From contig NZ_WJFC01000190.1 in the NCBI RefSeq assembly GCF_009725235.1, positions 1-25,574 on the forward strand: 25,574 bases of DNA, in the 5' to 3' direction. The notes below the pieces were generated by a model. It saw only the letters and a list, made by a program, of their open reading frames with translations, searched no databases and was not told the origin of the DNA. The position numbers were made by a program, and so were the translations under genes. This document shows positions 1-7,828 of the stretch, in pieces (the stretch's first letter is position 1; the number at the start of each line of letters is the position of its first letter). The DNA comes from Scytonema sp. UIC 10036. Its GTDB lineage: Bacteria; Cyanobacteriota; Cyanobacteriia; Cyanobacteriales; Nostocaceae.

Positions 1-44
1 TATTTTTCTTGTTATTTTCTACTTTTTAGATGTTTTTTGTTTTT

Positions 45-110
45 TGTTATTTGTTATTTGTTAGTTGTTAGTTGTTAGTTGTTAGTTGTTAGTTGTTAGT
101 TGTTAGTTGT
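45..110. repeat. Tandem heptamer repeat (TTGTTAG-type)
   Basis: The heptamer TTGTTAG is repeated about seven times, preceded by two or three degenerate TTGTTAT units. Short tandem heptamers between genes are a known trait of heterocyst-forming cyanobacteria. No gene is seen in positions 1-383. Confidence 0.85.
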
Positions 111-187
111 TCGTAGGTGCGCTGTCTTCGTATGTATCGCAACTACAAACTTAGTTAGTAAGGTTGGCACTAAAAATACGAAAACAC

Positions 188-263
188 GTAGGTTGGGTTG
201 AGTAACGAAACCCAACATATACAGACATTTGTTGGATTTCCCCATGGGGAAAGCCCAACCTAC
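188..263. repeat. Dispersed palindromic element, GTAGGTTGGGTT family, copy A
   Basis: The element begins GTAGGTTGGG and ends CCCAACCTAC, so its ends form a perfect 10-bp inverted repeat. The inside (GAACGAAACCCAAC-like and TTGTTGG-like blocks) also pairs. Related copies lie at 4232-4311, 7571-7642 and 12726-12775. It has no ORF, so it is a MITE-like or REP-like element. Confidence 0.85.
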
Positions 264-383
264 AAAAATTCTTATCCGAGCAGTATTGGGGTGGGCATTA
301 CTCCCTCATTCCGCACCCCAACTGTCACAAACGATAATTACTAAATACTTGCATTTCGCTCGAAAGAAGTTACGCATTTCATG

Positions 384-1418
384 TTAAGTTGTACCTCCAT
401 TTGCTGGTTGGTAGATTTGCCGCAATTCGTCTACTGTAGCTGTATTTTCTATCGCTTCTAAGATAGCATCTAAAATATTAACGTCCTCGATCGCTTCAAT
501 TTCTGGTAATAAATCTCGACCATTGTTACCAAACTTCAACCTTAATCCCAAAGAGATACCCTTTATAAGGGTTTCCTTTTTACCTTCCTCTTTACCTTCC
601 TCTTTACCTTCCTCTTTGCCTTCTTCTCTTGCATTGCGTTCAATAGAAGTGATGTATTTCATACTTTGTCTTGCCTCCAGTTGTTTTACTTCTCTATTAA
701 ACTCTGCTTCCAAATTTGGTGGTAGTGTCATCATCCAGTCAATGAAAGCAAATAAATTAATAACGTCTTGTTCTTTCAACCCCTGTTCGTATAATCTCCT
801 TACCAAAGCTAGTTTTTGTACTTTCCGCTCGTCACGGTCACTGGTAGTATTTAGTGCTGCCAGGTGTGCCATAACTACGGTAGCAAAGGGATTATTGTCT
901 TTTTCCACCTCGGATAATCTTTGCTGATAATCTACTAATTTAACAACTGGAAATTGAAAATTCAATGTACAGCCAAATAAACTGTAACCGAACTGTGAGG
1001 GTTTCCAATTTGGGTTGCTGTCACCAAGGACTGCTACGGAGACTACGGTCTTTTTATATCTATCGTAGATCCGATAGTTATAAGTATATATTCGTGCGGC
1101 GAAGTCTGACTCTTCTTGAGATTGAACTTCGACATGCACTAACAGCCACTCTTCTTCACCATTCTTTAAATAGAGTTTTACCAACTTATCTGCAAAACGG
1201 CGTCCGATTTCTGCGTCTTTAGTTACTTCTTCAAGTTCTTTGTCGAGAAATTCAATTTTTTTTGTCCAATCAATTAGGTCGTGTGCATCTGGAAAAAAGA
1301 ACTGCATGAATTCTTTAAAATATGTTTGTAAAATGTCTTTCCATGGAGAATCATATTGGGTTGGTGGTTTTTGGATTTTATTATCGTTAGTTTCGTTGGT
1401 TTCTTTCTTCTCAGTCAT
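384..1418 (-). CDS. Rpn family PD-(D/E)XK nuclease / putative transposase
   Basis: This looks like a cyanobacterial member of the Rpn (recombination-promoting nuclease, PDDEXK-type putative transposase) family, which in E. coli promotes RecA-independent recombination. The N-terminal YDSPWKDIL stretch and the nuclease core are visible: an Asp in FADKLVKLYL, then HVEVQSQ, whose E-x-Q would be the E-x-K position of the fold. A charged EEGK repeat (four units) precedes a C-terminal helical module of the DUF4351 kind. I place the start at the ATG at 1418 (MTEKKE). An in-frame ATG at 1448 would add ten residues, and neither has a clear ribosome-binding site. It stands alone on the minus strand between repeat tracts. 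Family assignment is fairly sure; activity is inferred. Confidence 0.8.
   Translation of the reverse strand: MTEKKETNETNDNKIQKPPTQYDSPWKDILQTYFKEFMQFFFPDAHDLIDWTKKIEFLDKELEEVTKDAEIGRRFADKLVKLYLKNGEEEWLLVHVEVQSQEESDFAARIYTYNYRIYDRYKKTVVSVAVLGDSNPNWKPSQFGYSLFGCTLNFQFPVVKLVDYQQRLSEVEKDNNPFATVVMAHLAALNTTSDRDERKVQKLALVRRLYEQGLKEQDVINLFAFIDWMMTLPPNLEAEFNREVKQLEARQSMKYITSIERNAREEGKEEGKEEGKEEGKKETLIKGISLGLRLKFGNNGRDLLPEIEAIEDVNILDAILEAIENTATVDELRQIYQPANGGTT
581..634 (-). repeat. In-frame 12-nt tandem repeat coding EEGK units
   Basis: A 12-nt unit (CCTCTTTACCTT on the plus strand) is repeated about four times inside the Rpn-type gene and codes four Glu-Glu-Gly-Lys units. The unit length is a multiple of three, so copy number can vary without breaking the frame. 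Confidence 0.8.
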
Positions 1419-1635
1419 GTAAGTCAAAAAATTCTTTTTAGCGCTCATTTAAATATAGGATTAAATGGCAATACAAAATTTAAAGCTTTTACAAAAATTT
1501 TGATTCTTCAAGAAGCATTGAAATGCCATATTTCTGTAACGCACGCAGCATTGTTTTTGTCGATCGCGCTTAGCTCGAAAAGACGCTACCTGCTGCTCCT
1601 CAAAATCGCACAGGAGACGGGTAAATAAATATAGA

Positions 1636-2400
1636 TTAGCCATGAGCCATTACCAACTTTTGTAAAAACTCACTATATTCATCCTTCATTGGCAAATTAA
1701 AATCATAATGAATTCGCCGTCGGGTGGTTGGAACAACTTCACCATTCACGGGATTATAACCTAACTTTTCATATTCTTCCCAATACAGTCCCACACCTCG
1801 TTTTTGCCAGTTAGGTAATTGATTAAAATTAATACCATACTGAAACAAAAGTTCGTTTTTATCAGCAACAGACATTTTCTGAAGTCTTTTGGTAGCTTGA
1901 GTAGCATTATGACCATTCCGTCGCAAACTCCAGTAACAATGAGAGTTTAGGGAATTTCTATGAGCGTCTTCATGTCGCCAACGGAAATAATTTACAACTT
2001 CTTCTACATTGGGAAGTTGAGATATGCGACAATCAAAAGCCCCAATATCGCCAAGAAGTAAAGAAAACTTAGCACTTGCTTCTCCTGCTAAAACTGAATT
2101 GAGTTTCCTTAATTTACGACCAAAAGTACTTTCGTCGCGAGCAAATAGTAAAGAAATTTCATCACTTTGGTTATAGCCATAAATAATGTCTATACCACAG
2201 TTAATTAAATATTCAGTTGTTGTCACCATCATGTCGCAAAATTTCTCATCATAAGGAGCTTCAAATTGATGAATTTCCTTAGTCAAGCGAGTAAATCCGC
2301 GTCCATCTAATCTTGCCACTATATAAAGTCCGGGCAGTACACAATGGTCGTGTGCTGTCTCAAAAACCCTCATTTTGCGATCGAGTTCATCAAATTTCAT
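1636..2400 (-). CDS. Thg1-like 3'-5' polymerase (tRNA-His guanylyltransferase family, TLP type)
   Basis: The Thg1 family adds nucleotides to the 5' end of RNA in the reverse (3'-5') direction. Eukaryotic Thg1 adds G-1 to tRNA-His; bacterial Thg1-like proteins (TLPs) are known mainly for template-dependent repair of 5'-truncated tRNAs. The 254 residues fit the family. The palm-domain metal site is present: Asp32 in RLDGRGF and Asp80-Glu81 in YNQSDEIS, matching human Asp29 and Asp76. Near residues 153-172 the sequence reads SHCYWSLRRNGHNATQAT instead of the eukaryotic HINNLYN motif, which points to the TLP subgroup. The last residues (MAHG) and the stop codon are made of a heptamer repeat. The start abuts another heptamer tract. 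hen1 lies upstream on the same strand, suggesting a shared RNA-repair role. Confidence 0.9.
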   Translation of the reverse strand: MKFDELDRKMRVFETAHDHCVLPGLYIVARLDGRGFTRLTKEIHQFEAPYDEKFCDMMVTTTEYLINCGIDIIYGYNQSDEISLLFARDESTFGRKLRKLNSVLAGEASAKFSLLLGDIGAFDCRISQLPNVEEVVNYFRWRHEDAHRNSLNSHCYWSLRRNGHNATQATKRLQKMSVADKNELLFQYGINFNQLPNWQKRGVGLYWEEYEKLGYNPVNGEVVPTTRRRIHYDFNLPMKDEYSEFLQKLVMAHG

Positions 2401-2403
2401 TGG

Positions 2404-2475
2404 TTAATTGCTAATTGCTAATTGCTAATTGCTAATTGCTAATTGCTAATTGCTAATTGCTAATTGCTAATTGCT
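2404..2475. repeat. Tandem heptamer repeat (TTGCTAA-type)
   Basis: About ten nearly perfect copies of TTGCTAA lie directly upstream of the Thg1-like start codon (2400), so the leader of that gene would be made of the repeat. Confidence 0.9.
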
Positions 2476-2532
2476 ACTGATACCATTTTCAGATGAAGAT
2501 GCATAGAAAAAACCTCCACCATCTGTGGCATC

Positions 2533-2621
2533 TCCCCTTACCTCTCTTAATCCCCCTTTATAAAGGGGGGATTAAGGAAATTTATTTTCCTCCCCTTTAT
2601 AAGGGGAGGTTAGGAGGGGTA
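2533..2621. repeat. Palindromic element, CCCCTT...AAGGGG family, copy 1
   Basis: The element consists of two hairpins (CCCCCCTTTATAAAGGGGGG and CCTCCCCTTTATAAGGGGAGG) enclosed by outer complementary arms (CCCCTTACCTC and GAGGTTAGGAGGGG). Related copies are at 11076-11156 and 25497-25574. It lies between the Thg1-like gene and hen1 and could attenuate read-through between them. Confidence 0.8.
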
Positions 2622-2654
2622 AAAATAATGTGTAACTTCATATTAAATTGGTAT

Positions 2655-2735
2655 GACCATGAGCCATGAGCCATTAGCCATTAGCCATGAGCCATTAGCT
2701 ATTAGCCATTAGCCATTAGCCATTAGCCATTAGCC
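2655..2735. repeat. Tandem heptamer repeat (TAGCCAT / GAGCCAT)
   Basis: About eleven heptamers alternate TAGCCAT and GAGCCAT. The left part is intergenic; the right end forms the last codons and stop codon of hen1. Two identical heptamers at 1637-1650 form the 3' end of the Thg1-like gene. Confidence 0.9.
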
Positions 2736-4114
2736 TTTTCAAACACTGCCATTTGTGTGGGCGAACCGACTTCTGGATCTTCTACTCCAATAGATTGGAA
2801 TTTCACCGTGTAACCAAAACGTTCTGCTACGGAATTTGCCCAAGTTTGAAATTCTTGGCGCGTCCACTCAAAACGATGATCTTTATGGCGGAGTTTTCCG
2901 GCTGGTAAGTTCTCAAATTTGATGTTGTATTCAATATTGGGAGTTGTGACGATCGCTGTTTTGGGCTGGGCAAACTCGAATAGCGATCGCTCGAAGGCAG
3001 CAAGGCGGGGTAAATCAAGATGCTCTATGACTTCTATGACTGTGGCTGCATCGTATCCGGCAAAACGCTTATCTTGGTAGGTAAGCGCACTTTGAAAGAG
3101 TTGCATCCGATTCCACTGGTTTCTTGGTAAACGCAGGCGGTTTAATCTTTCTTGTGCAACCTCTAGGGAACGATAGGACACGTCTACACCTGTAATCTGT
3201 TCAAAAAAGCTGTCTTGGAGTAGCACCTTCATCAAGCTGCCCTGACCGCAACCTAAATCGATGACTCGCTTTGCACTTTTTTCTTTTAAAGCGGCTACAA
3301 CTGCGTTTAACCTCTGCTGATTTAAGCTGATGGGCTTTTCTACCTCTGCTTCTTCCTCAGCATGGCTTTCTTGGGCGGAATCTGGATCGGGTTGGTCTTC
3401 TTCTGCTAATTTTGCTAAAGCACTACGGGTGAGACGGTGCTGTCGTTTTAGGTAACGGCGGGTAATTTCTTGTCTTGCAGGATGTCCTGTTAACCATCCT
3501 TCTCCATGACGCAACAGTTTTTCTACTTCTTCATCACTCACCCAGTAGTGTTTCTCATCGTCTAAAACGGGAATGAGTACGTAGAGATGACTGAGTAAAT
3601 TAGTCAGAGGTAATGTATGCTGCAATTCTACGGTGTAATACTGGCTCTGTCCCCAATCGGGAAATTCTTCATCAAGTTGGTGACTTTCAGCGCTGACAGT
3701 ATAACCTAATGGTTCAAATAACTGCCGTAAGAAAACTTCACCACCCCGAGACGGTAAAACACTTAATTTGGCGACTAGGGGTATGGGTGTTTGTACCATT
3801 TCCGGTCTCTCTTTACACCGACCTGCAAGGGCTGTACTGAAAACTTGTGCGATCGCAACACTAAAAAACGACGAAGCTACATAAGGGCGATCGCTCACAT
3901 ACTCTGCCAAAGTTGTACCGCGTCCCCGCACCAACTTTATCTGGTCGATATCCAATAACAGCGCCGCCGTGTATCTGTCTTCGCTAACCTCTGGGTAAAA
4001 GACGTGGGCTTGTCCAAAGGAAAGGGGAAAGGATTGGCACCGATCTGGGTGTTTGTGCAGTAGGTAACCTAGATCGGTGGTTGGGTGGTGTGTGGTGGTT
4101 ATGGTCAGGAGCAT
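2723..4114 (-). CDS. hen1: Bacterial Hen1: 3'-terminal RNA ribose 2'-O-methyltransferase
   Basis: Bacterial Hen1 methylates the 2'-OH at the 3' end of cleaved RNA before sealing by the Pnkp/Hen1 repair complex, so the repaired RNA (usually a tRNA cut by a ribotoxin) resists re-cutting. The 463 residues match the family. Residues 1 to about 240 are the bacterial Hen1 N-terminal domain, followed by an acidic linker (about 238-260). The C-terminal methyltransferase has the SAM motif DLGCGQG (286-292) and the Hen1 metal site Glu361, Glu364, His365 (EVIEH) and His413 (KDHRFEW). All catalytic residues are present. No pnkp gene is seen in the window; the next gene downstream is the Thg1-like polymerase about 320 bp away. 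The final residues (KANG) and stop are supplied by a heptamer repeat. Confidence 0.93.
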   Translation of the reverse strand: MLLTITTTHHPTTDLGYLLHKHPDRCQSFPLSFGQAHVFYPEVSEDRYTAALLLDIDQIKLVRGRGTTLAEYVSDRPYVASSFFSVAIAQVFSTALAGRCKERPEMVQTPIPLVAKLSVLPSRGGEVFLRQLFEPLGYTVSAESHQLDEEFPDWGQSQYYTVELQHTLPLTNLLSHLYVLIPVLDDEKHYWVSDEEVEKLLRHGEGWLTGHPARQEITRRYLKRQHRLTRSALAKLAEEDQPDPDSAQESHAEEEAEVEKPISLNQQRLNAVVAALKEKSAKRVIDLGCGQGSLMKVLLQDSFFEQITGVDVSYRSLEVAQERLNRLRLPRNQWNRMQLFQSALTYQDKRFAGYDAATVIEVIEHLDLPRLAAFERSLFEFAQPKTAIVTTPNIEYNIKFENLPAGKLRHKDHRFEWTRQEFQTWANSVAERFGYTVKFQSIGVEDPEVGSPTQMAVFEKANG

Positions 4115-4231
4115 TCTTTTTCGGTCAACTATATACTACGCTTATACTACAAAAAAAGTCCAAAGCGCATTTAGGAGTTAAATAACTTCACAGTTATAAC
4201 CGACTCAATACTGCAAGGGCTGAGAGAAATT

Positions 4232-4311
4232 GTAGGTTGGGTTGAGCACAAGCGTTACCCAACAAATGCCGATAAATGTTGGGTTTCGTTCCTTTCCTCA
4301 ACCCAATCTAC
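4232..4311. repeat. Dispersed palindromic element, GTAGGTTGGGTT family, copy B
   Basis: It starts GTAGGTTGGGTTGAG and ends CTCAACCCAATCTAC, related to 188-263. It is preceded by AATACTGCAAGGGCTGAG, which is also the left terminus of the element at 7535-7661. Confidence 0.8.
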
Positions 4312-4320
4312 TACTACTAA

Positions 4321-4375
4321 TGAGGTACACCCCCCTTTGTAAGGGGGGACAGAGGGGGGTAATTTTTGTACCTCA
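4321..4375. repeat. Small hairpin element with TGAGGTAC termini
   Basis: TGAGGTAC at the left is mirrored by GTACCTCA at the right; the inside holds CCCCCCTT...AAGGGGGG. The right half plus 20 flanking bases recurs at 15955-16003 with two mismatches in 49. The rest of the 600-bp gap (4115-4714) is AT-rich and holds no gene I can see. Confidence 0.75.
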
Positions 4376-4700
4376 CTAGGTTGAAATTTGCTGTATCTAG
4401 ACCAAAATTTTTTCTTGATTATCTGTTTTTTAGAGAAATTATCTATTTTTTAGCTCTTTGAACTATTAAAAAAAAATGTATTTTAACCAAAATTTATTCA
4501 TGCCATAATAGCAGCTGTTTACACCAATTAAGGCAGTTAAATTTAGAATTTATCAAAGATTTAAAACTGACCGTTTGAACTTTATGAATACTTGATTTAG
4601 CTAGATTTTATACCGGAGGGAGGAAGACGGAAAGAAGAAATCGGCGCTAAAGCGCTACTACGAACTAACAACTACTAACCACTAACAATCAACAAATATC

Positions 4701-4705
4701 AGGGG
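4701..4705 (+). promoter_or_regulatory. Ribosome-binding site of first chemoreceptor
   Basis: AGGGG lies nine bases before the ATG at 4715. The second paralogue has the same arrangement (AGGGGAA...GCAATG), so the leader was duplicated with the gene; this decides both starts. Confidence 0.7.
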
Positions 4706-4714
4706 AAAAAAGCA

Positions 4715-7399
4715 ATGAATGGCACCTACAACCAAAATTTAGTGGCATTATCTATAGCGATCGCAGTCTTTGCTTCTTACACTGGGTTAAATCTCGCAGG
4801 ACACATGAGTGCTGTCAGTAAAAAAGTCAGAGTTGCTTGGTTAATTGGCGGTGCGATCGCAATTGGCATCGGAATCTGGTCGATGCACTTTGTTGCTATG
4901 TTAGCTCTAAACCTGGAGACTCCTATTTCTTACGATTTAGGTAAAGTTTTATTTTCAACACTACCTGCAGTTATTTCTTCAGGAGCCGCACTTTTCTTGG
5001 TGAGTTGCCCGGTTTTAGGCTTTGCGAGATTGTTACTTGGAGGGGTGTTGATGGGTTTGGGTATTACCTGTATGCACTATATGGGTATGGGGGCGATGCA
5101 GATGGAGGCAAATATGGAATATGACCCCTTTTGGTTTGCAGGTTCTTTAATTATTGCTGTTGCTGCCTCGATTACAGCCTTGTGGTTGGGCTTTTATACC
5201 CGAAAAACTAAGGCTGCAAGTTTTATTAAGATTTTAAGTGCGCTCGCCATGGGAATTGCCATTTCCGGGATGCACTATACAGGAATGGCAGCAGCTTCTT
5301 TTACACCCAATAAGTTAGTCCAGACAGTCGCTTTGGTAGGAGAAGTCCAATCCTCTGATACTTTGTTAGGCATTTGTATAGGGCTAGCAACTTTTATCAT
5401 TCTCGGTTTTACACTACTCACATCCCTTGTAGATAGACATTTATATATTCAAACCAAGATACTCAGACAGCAACAAGCAGACGCTTTGCGATCGCAACAA
5501 TTTACAGAAATGACCCTCCGAATCCGACGCTGGTTGAGTTTGGATGATGTGCTCAACACGGCTGTCAAAGAGATTCGTCAAGCATTAAATATAGACCGTG
5601 TTGTCATTTATCGCTTCAAGCCTGATTGGAGTGGTACTATTATAGCCGAATCCGTTGCAGGCACTTGGATGCGAACATTAGGCACAACATTGAACGATCC
5701 AATGAATGAAGACTGTAGGGAGTTGTACAAAAATGGACGAGTGAAAGCCACAAATAACATTTACGAAGCAGGTTTTACACATTGCCACCGAGAGATATTA
5801 GAAAACCTTCAAGTGAAGGCAAATGTGGTGGCACCAATTGTGTTTAACGATCGCCTTGTTGGTTTGTTGTGCGGTCATCAATGTTCTGGATTTCGGAATT
5901 GGCAGCAATCGGAAATTGATTTGTTCGGGCAGTTAGCAATTCAAGTCAGTATCGCCATAGAACATGCAAATCTGTTACACGAATTGCGACAGGCGCAAGA
6001 GGTGTTGTGGTTGCGCGATCGCGCCATTGCAGCCGCAAGTAATGCTATTATTATTACTGACGCAAGGCAATCAGATAATCCCATCATCTTTTGCAACCCT
6101 TCTTTTCAAACCATCACCGGTTATTCTCCACAAGAAGTTATAGGACGCAACTGCCGCTTCTTGCAAGGACAAGACACAGATCCCAGCACTGTTGGAGAAA
6201 TACGCCATGCCTTGCAACAAGGACGTGACTGCCAGGTAATTATCAAGAACTATCGTAAAGATGGCACTCCCTTCTGGAATCAACTGACAGTTTCACCAGT
6301 GAAAGATGCTTCAGGACAGGTGAGTCATTTTATTGGAGTGCAAGCAGATATTACAGAAAGGATGAAAGCACAAGAAGAATTGCAATCCAGTAAAGAAACT
6401 TTACAAAGACAGGTAGTAGAATTGCTCAATGATGTTCAAGAAGCCGCCAAAGGTGATTTGACTGTGCGTGCAGAAATTACAACAGGCGAAATTGGGGTTA
6501 TAGCTGACTTTTTCAATCTCATCATTGAAAACCTGCAAAAAATTGTCATATCTGTAAAAAATACAGCCCGACAGGTAAACGCTTCAGTTGGAGACAATTC
6601 AGAAGCAATGCACGAGTTAGCAGATGAAGCACTCCAACAAGCTGAAGAGATTAACTATATTTTGGAATCATTGGATTCAATGGCGCTGTCAATTCAAGAT
6701 GTGGCAAACAATGCTCATAAAGCAACAGAAATGGCTCGCACTGCATCGACAACTGCTCATGCAGGAAGAAATGCAATGGAACGTACTGTTAATAGTATTA
6801 TGAACTTGCGGTTGACAATTTCAGAAACTGCCAAAAAAGTCAAGAGATTGGGTGAAGCATCTCAAGAAATTACCAAAGTTGTGTCTTTAATCAACCAAAT
6901 TGCCCTGCAAACCAACGTACTTTCCATTAACACGAGTATTGAGGCAGCAAAAGTAGGTGTGGAAGGACAAGCCTTTGCAGTTGTAGCAGAAGAAGTTGGT
7001 GGATTAGCTCTTCGCGCCGCTCAAGCAACGAAAGACATTGAACAAATTGTCGATAATATTCAGTTAGAGGCAAGAGCCGCAATCAATGCCGTAGAACAGG
7101 GAATGACACAAGTGGTAGATGGAACCGAGTGTGTCAAAGATGCCAAGCTCAAGCTGGGTGAGATTTTAGATGTCTCTTGCCAAATTGATGATTTACTGCA
7201 TTCTATTTCCGATGCCACCGTTTCTCAAGCAGCAACTTCTCAAGCAGTGGTATGCTTAATGAAACAAATTGCTGAAGGTTCCTTGCGTACAAGCGATTTA
7301 TCTCGTCAGGTTTCTACTTCTTTATTGCAAACCGTCGAGATGGCACAGGAGTTCCAAGCTTCAGTTGGTGTTTTCAAAACAGAACGAGTGCGGCGTTGA
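4715..7399 (+). CDS. MHYT-GAF-LOV chemoreceptor (candidate dual-colour phototaxis receptor), copy 1
   Basis: This is a membrane methyl-accepting protein of 894 residues. Residues 1-240 are an MHYT domain, with hydrophobic helices and Met-His motifs at 57-58, 120-121 and 186-187; such domains are proposed to sense O2, CO or NO through a metal. Residues about 265-420 are a phytochrome-like GAF with Asp328 and Cys357-His358 (FTHCH), the bilin-attachment pair of cyanobacteriochromes. Residues about 435-548 are a LOV domain: GRNCRFLQ with photoactive Cys480, and FMN contacts Asn512, Asn522 and Gln543. A HAMP-like segment (about 570-620) follows, then the MCP hairpin with tip QTNVLSINTSIEAAK. The tip differs from the usual AGEEGR (here VGVEGQ). 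No CheR-docking pentapeptide is present at the end. No CheA or CheW gene is in the window. Domain calls are sure; bilin binding is inferred. Confidence 0.93.
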   Translation: MNGTYNQNLVALSIAIAVFASYTGLNLAGHMSAVSKKVRVAWLIGGAIAIGIGIWSMHFVAMLALNLETPISYDLGKVLFSTLPAVISSGAALFLVSCPVLGFARLLLGGVLMGLGITCMHYMGMGAMQMEANMEYDPFWFAGSLIIAVAASITALWLGFYTRKTKAASFIKILSALAMGIAISGMHYTGMAAASFTPNKLVQTVALVGEVQSSDTLLGICIGLATFIILGFTLLTSLVDRHLYIQTKILRQQQADALRSQQFTEMTLRIRRWLSLDDVLNTAVKEIRQALNIDRVVIYRFKPDWSGTIIAESVAGTWMRTLGTTLNDPMNEDCRELYKNGRVKATNNIYEAGFTHCHREILENLQVKANVVAPIVFNDRLVGLLCGHQCSGFRNWQQSEIDLFGQLAIQVSIAIEHANLLHELRQAQEVLWLRDRAIAAASNAIIITDARQSDNPIIFCNPSFQTITGYSPQEVIGRNCRFLQGQDTDPSTVGEIRHALQQGRDCQVIIKNYRKDGTPFWNQLTVSPVKDASGQVSHFIGVQADITERMKAQEELQSSKETLQRQVVELLNDVQEAAKGDLTVRAEITTGEIGVIADFFNLIIENLQKIVISVKNTARQVNASVGDNSEAMHELADEALQQAEEINYILESLDSMALSIQDVANNAHKATEMARTASTTAHAGRNAMERTVNSIMNLRLTISETAKKVKRLGEASQEITKVVSLINQIALQTNVLSINTSIEAAKVGVEGQAFAVVAEEVGGLALRAAQATKDIEQIVDNIQLEARAAINAVEQGMTQVVDGTECVKDAKLKLGEILDVSCQIDDLLHSISDATVSQAATSQAVVCLMKQIAEGSLRTSDLSRQVSTSLLQTVEMAQEFQASVGVFKTERVRR

Positions 7400-7422
7400 C
7401 AACGAGCAGTGACCAATTCTCG

Positions 7423-7466
7423 TTCCCAGGCTCCGCCTGGGAATGCCTTTTAAGAGGCTCCGCCTC
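7423..7466. repeat. Two adjacent GC-rich hairpins (possible terminator)
   Basis: TTCCCAGGC/GCCTGGGAA with a 3-base loop (7423-7443) and GAGGC/GCCTC (7454-7466) follow 23 bases after the first chemoreceptor. This TCTCGTTCCCAGGCTCC sequence is a common dispersed repeat in cyanobacteria. It lacks a long T tail but may protect or end the transcript. Confidence 0.6.
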
Positions 7467-7534
7467 CAGAATTACAGCAGTTTTCACCTAAATGAACCAT
7501 ACCGTTTGTAGGGGCGTAAGGCAAGAGCGCCCCC

Positions 7535-7661
7535 AATACTACAAGGGCTGAGACATAAATTCCAAAACACGTTTGTTGGGTTTCGTTCCTCAACCCAACA
7601 TCTAGAAGCATTTGTTGGGTTTCGTTCCTCAACCCAACCTACTAAGATCCCTTGCAGTATT
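7535..7661. repeat. MITE-like element with 13-bp terminal inverted repeats
   Basis: The left end AATACTACAAGGG and right end CCCTTGCAGTATT are inverted repeats (12 of 13). Between them lie two direct copies of TTTGTTGGGTTTCGTTCCTC followed by AACCCAAC (7571-7642), the core of the GTAGGTTGGGTT family. Single ends of the same kind occur at 4207-4224 and near 11192-11206. Confidence 0.75.
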
Positions 7662-7711
7662 GCTTCCCTACCTACTTTCAATTTATATATTGAAAAATAT
7701 TGATTTGAGAT

Positions 7712-7828
7712 GATAGCAATTGAGAAATTAACGTTTTTCAATGGAAAATTAACTTAATATGGCTTTAAAAACACTTCTTTTAGAAGATAGCAACTGAAAA
7801 ATCACATTTTTCAATTAATAATTAACTT
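7712..7828. promoter_or_regulatory. Duplicated 44-nt imperfect palindrome upstream of second chemoreceptor
   Basis: Segments 7712-7755 and 7786-7828 both read GATAGCAAYTGA(R)AAAT...TTTTTCAAT...ATTAACTT. Each contains an inverted repeat (TGAAAAATCACATTTTTCA in the second). Two copies 74 bp apart suggest an operator pair or a small repeat. No regulator is identified. Confidence 0.4.

Noticed and set aside
1461..1643. Minus-strand ORF of 60 codons between the Rpn-type gene and the Thg1-like gene
   Set aside because: Cysteine- and phenylalanine-rich with no family resemblance, and it overlaps the end of the Thg1-like gene; probably chance.
2404..2735. Repeat arrays that might be read as a CRISPR
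   Set aside because: Units are 7 bases, directly adjacent with no spacers, and no cas genes are near.
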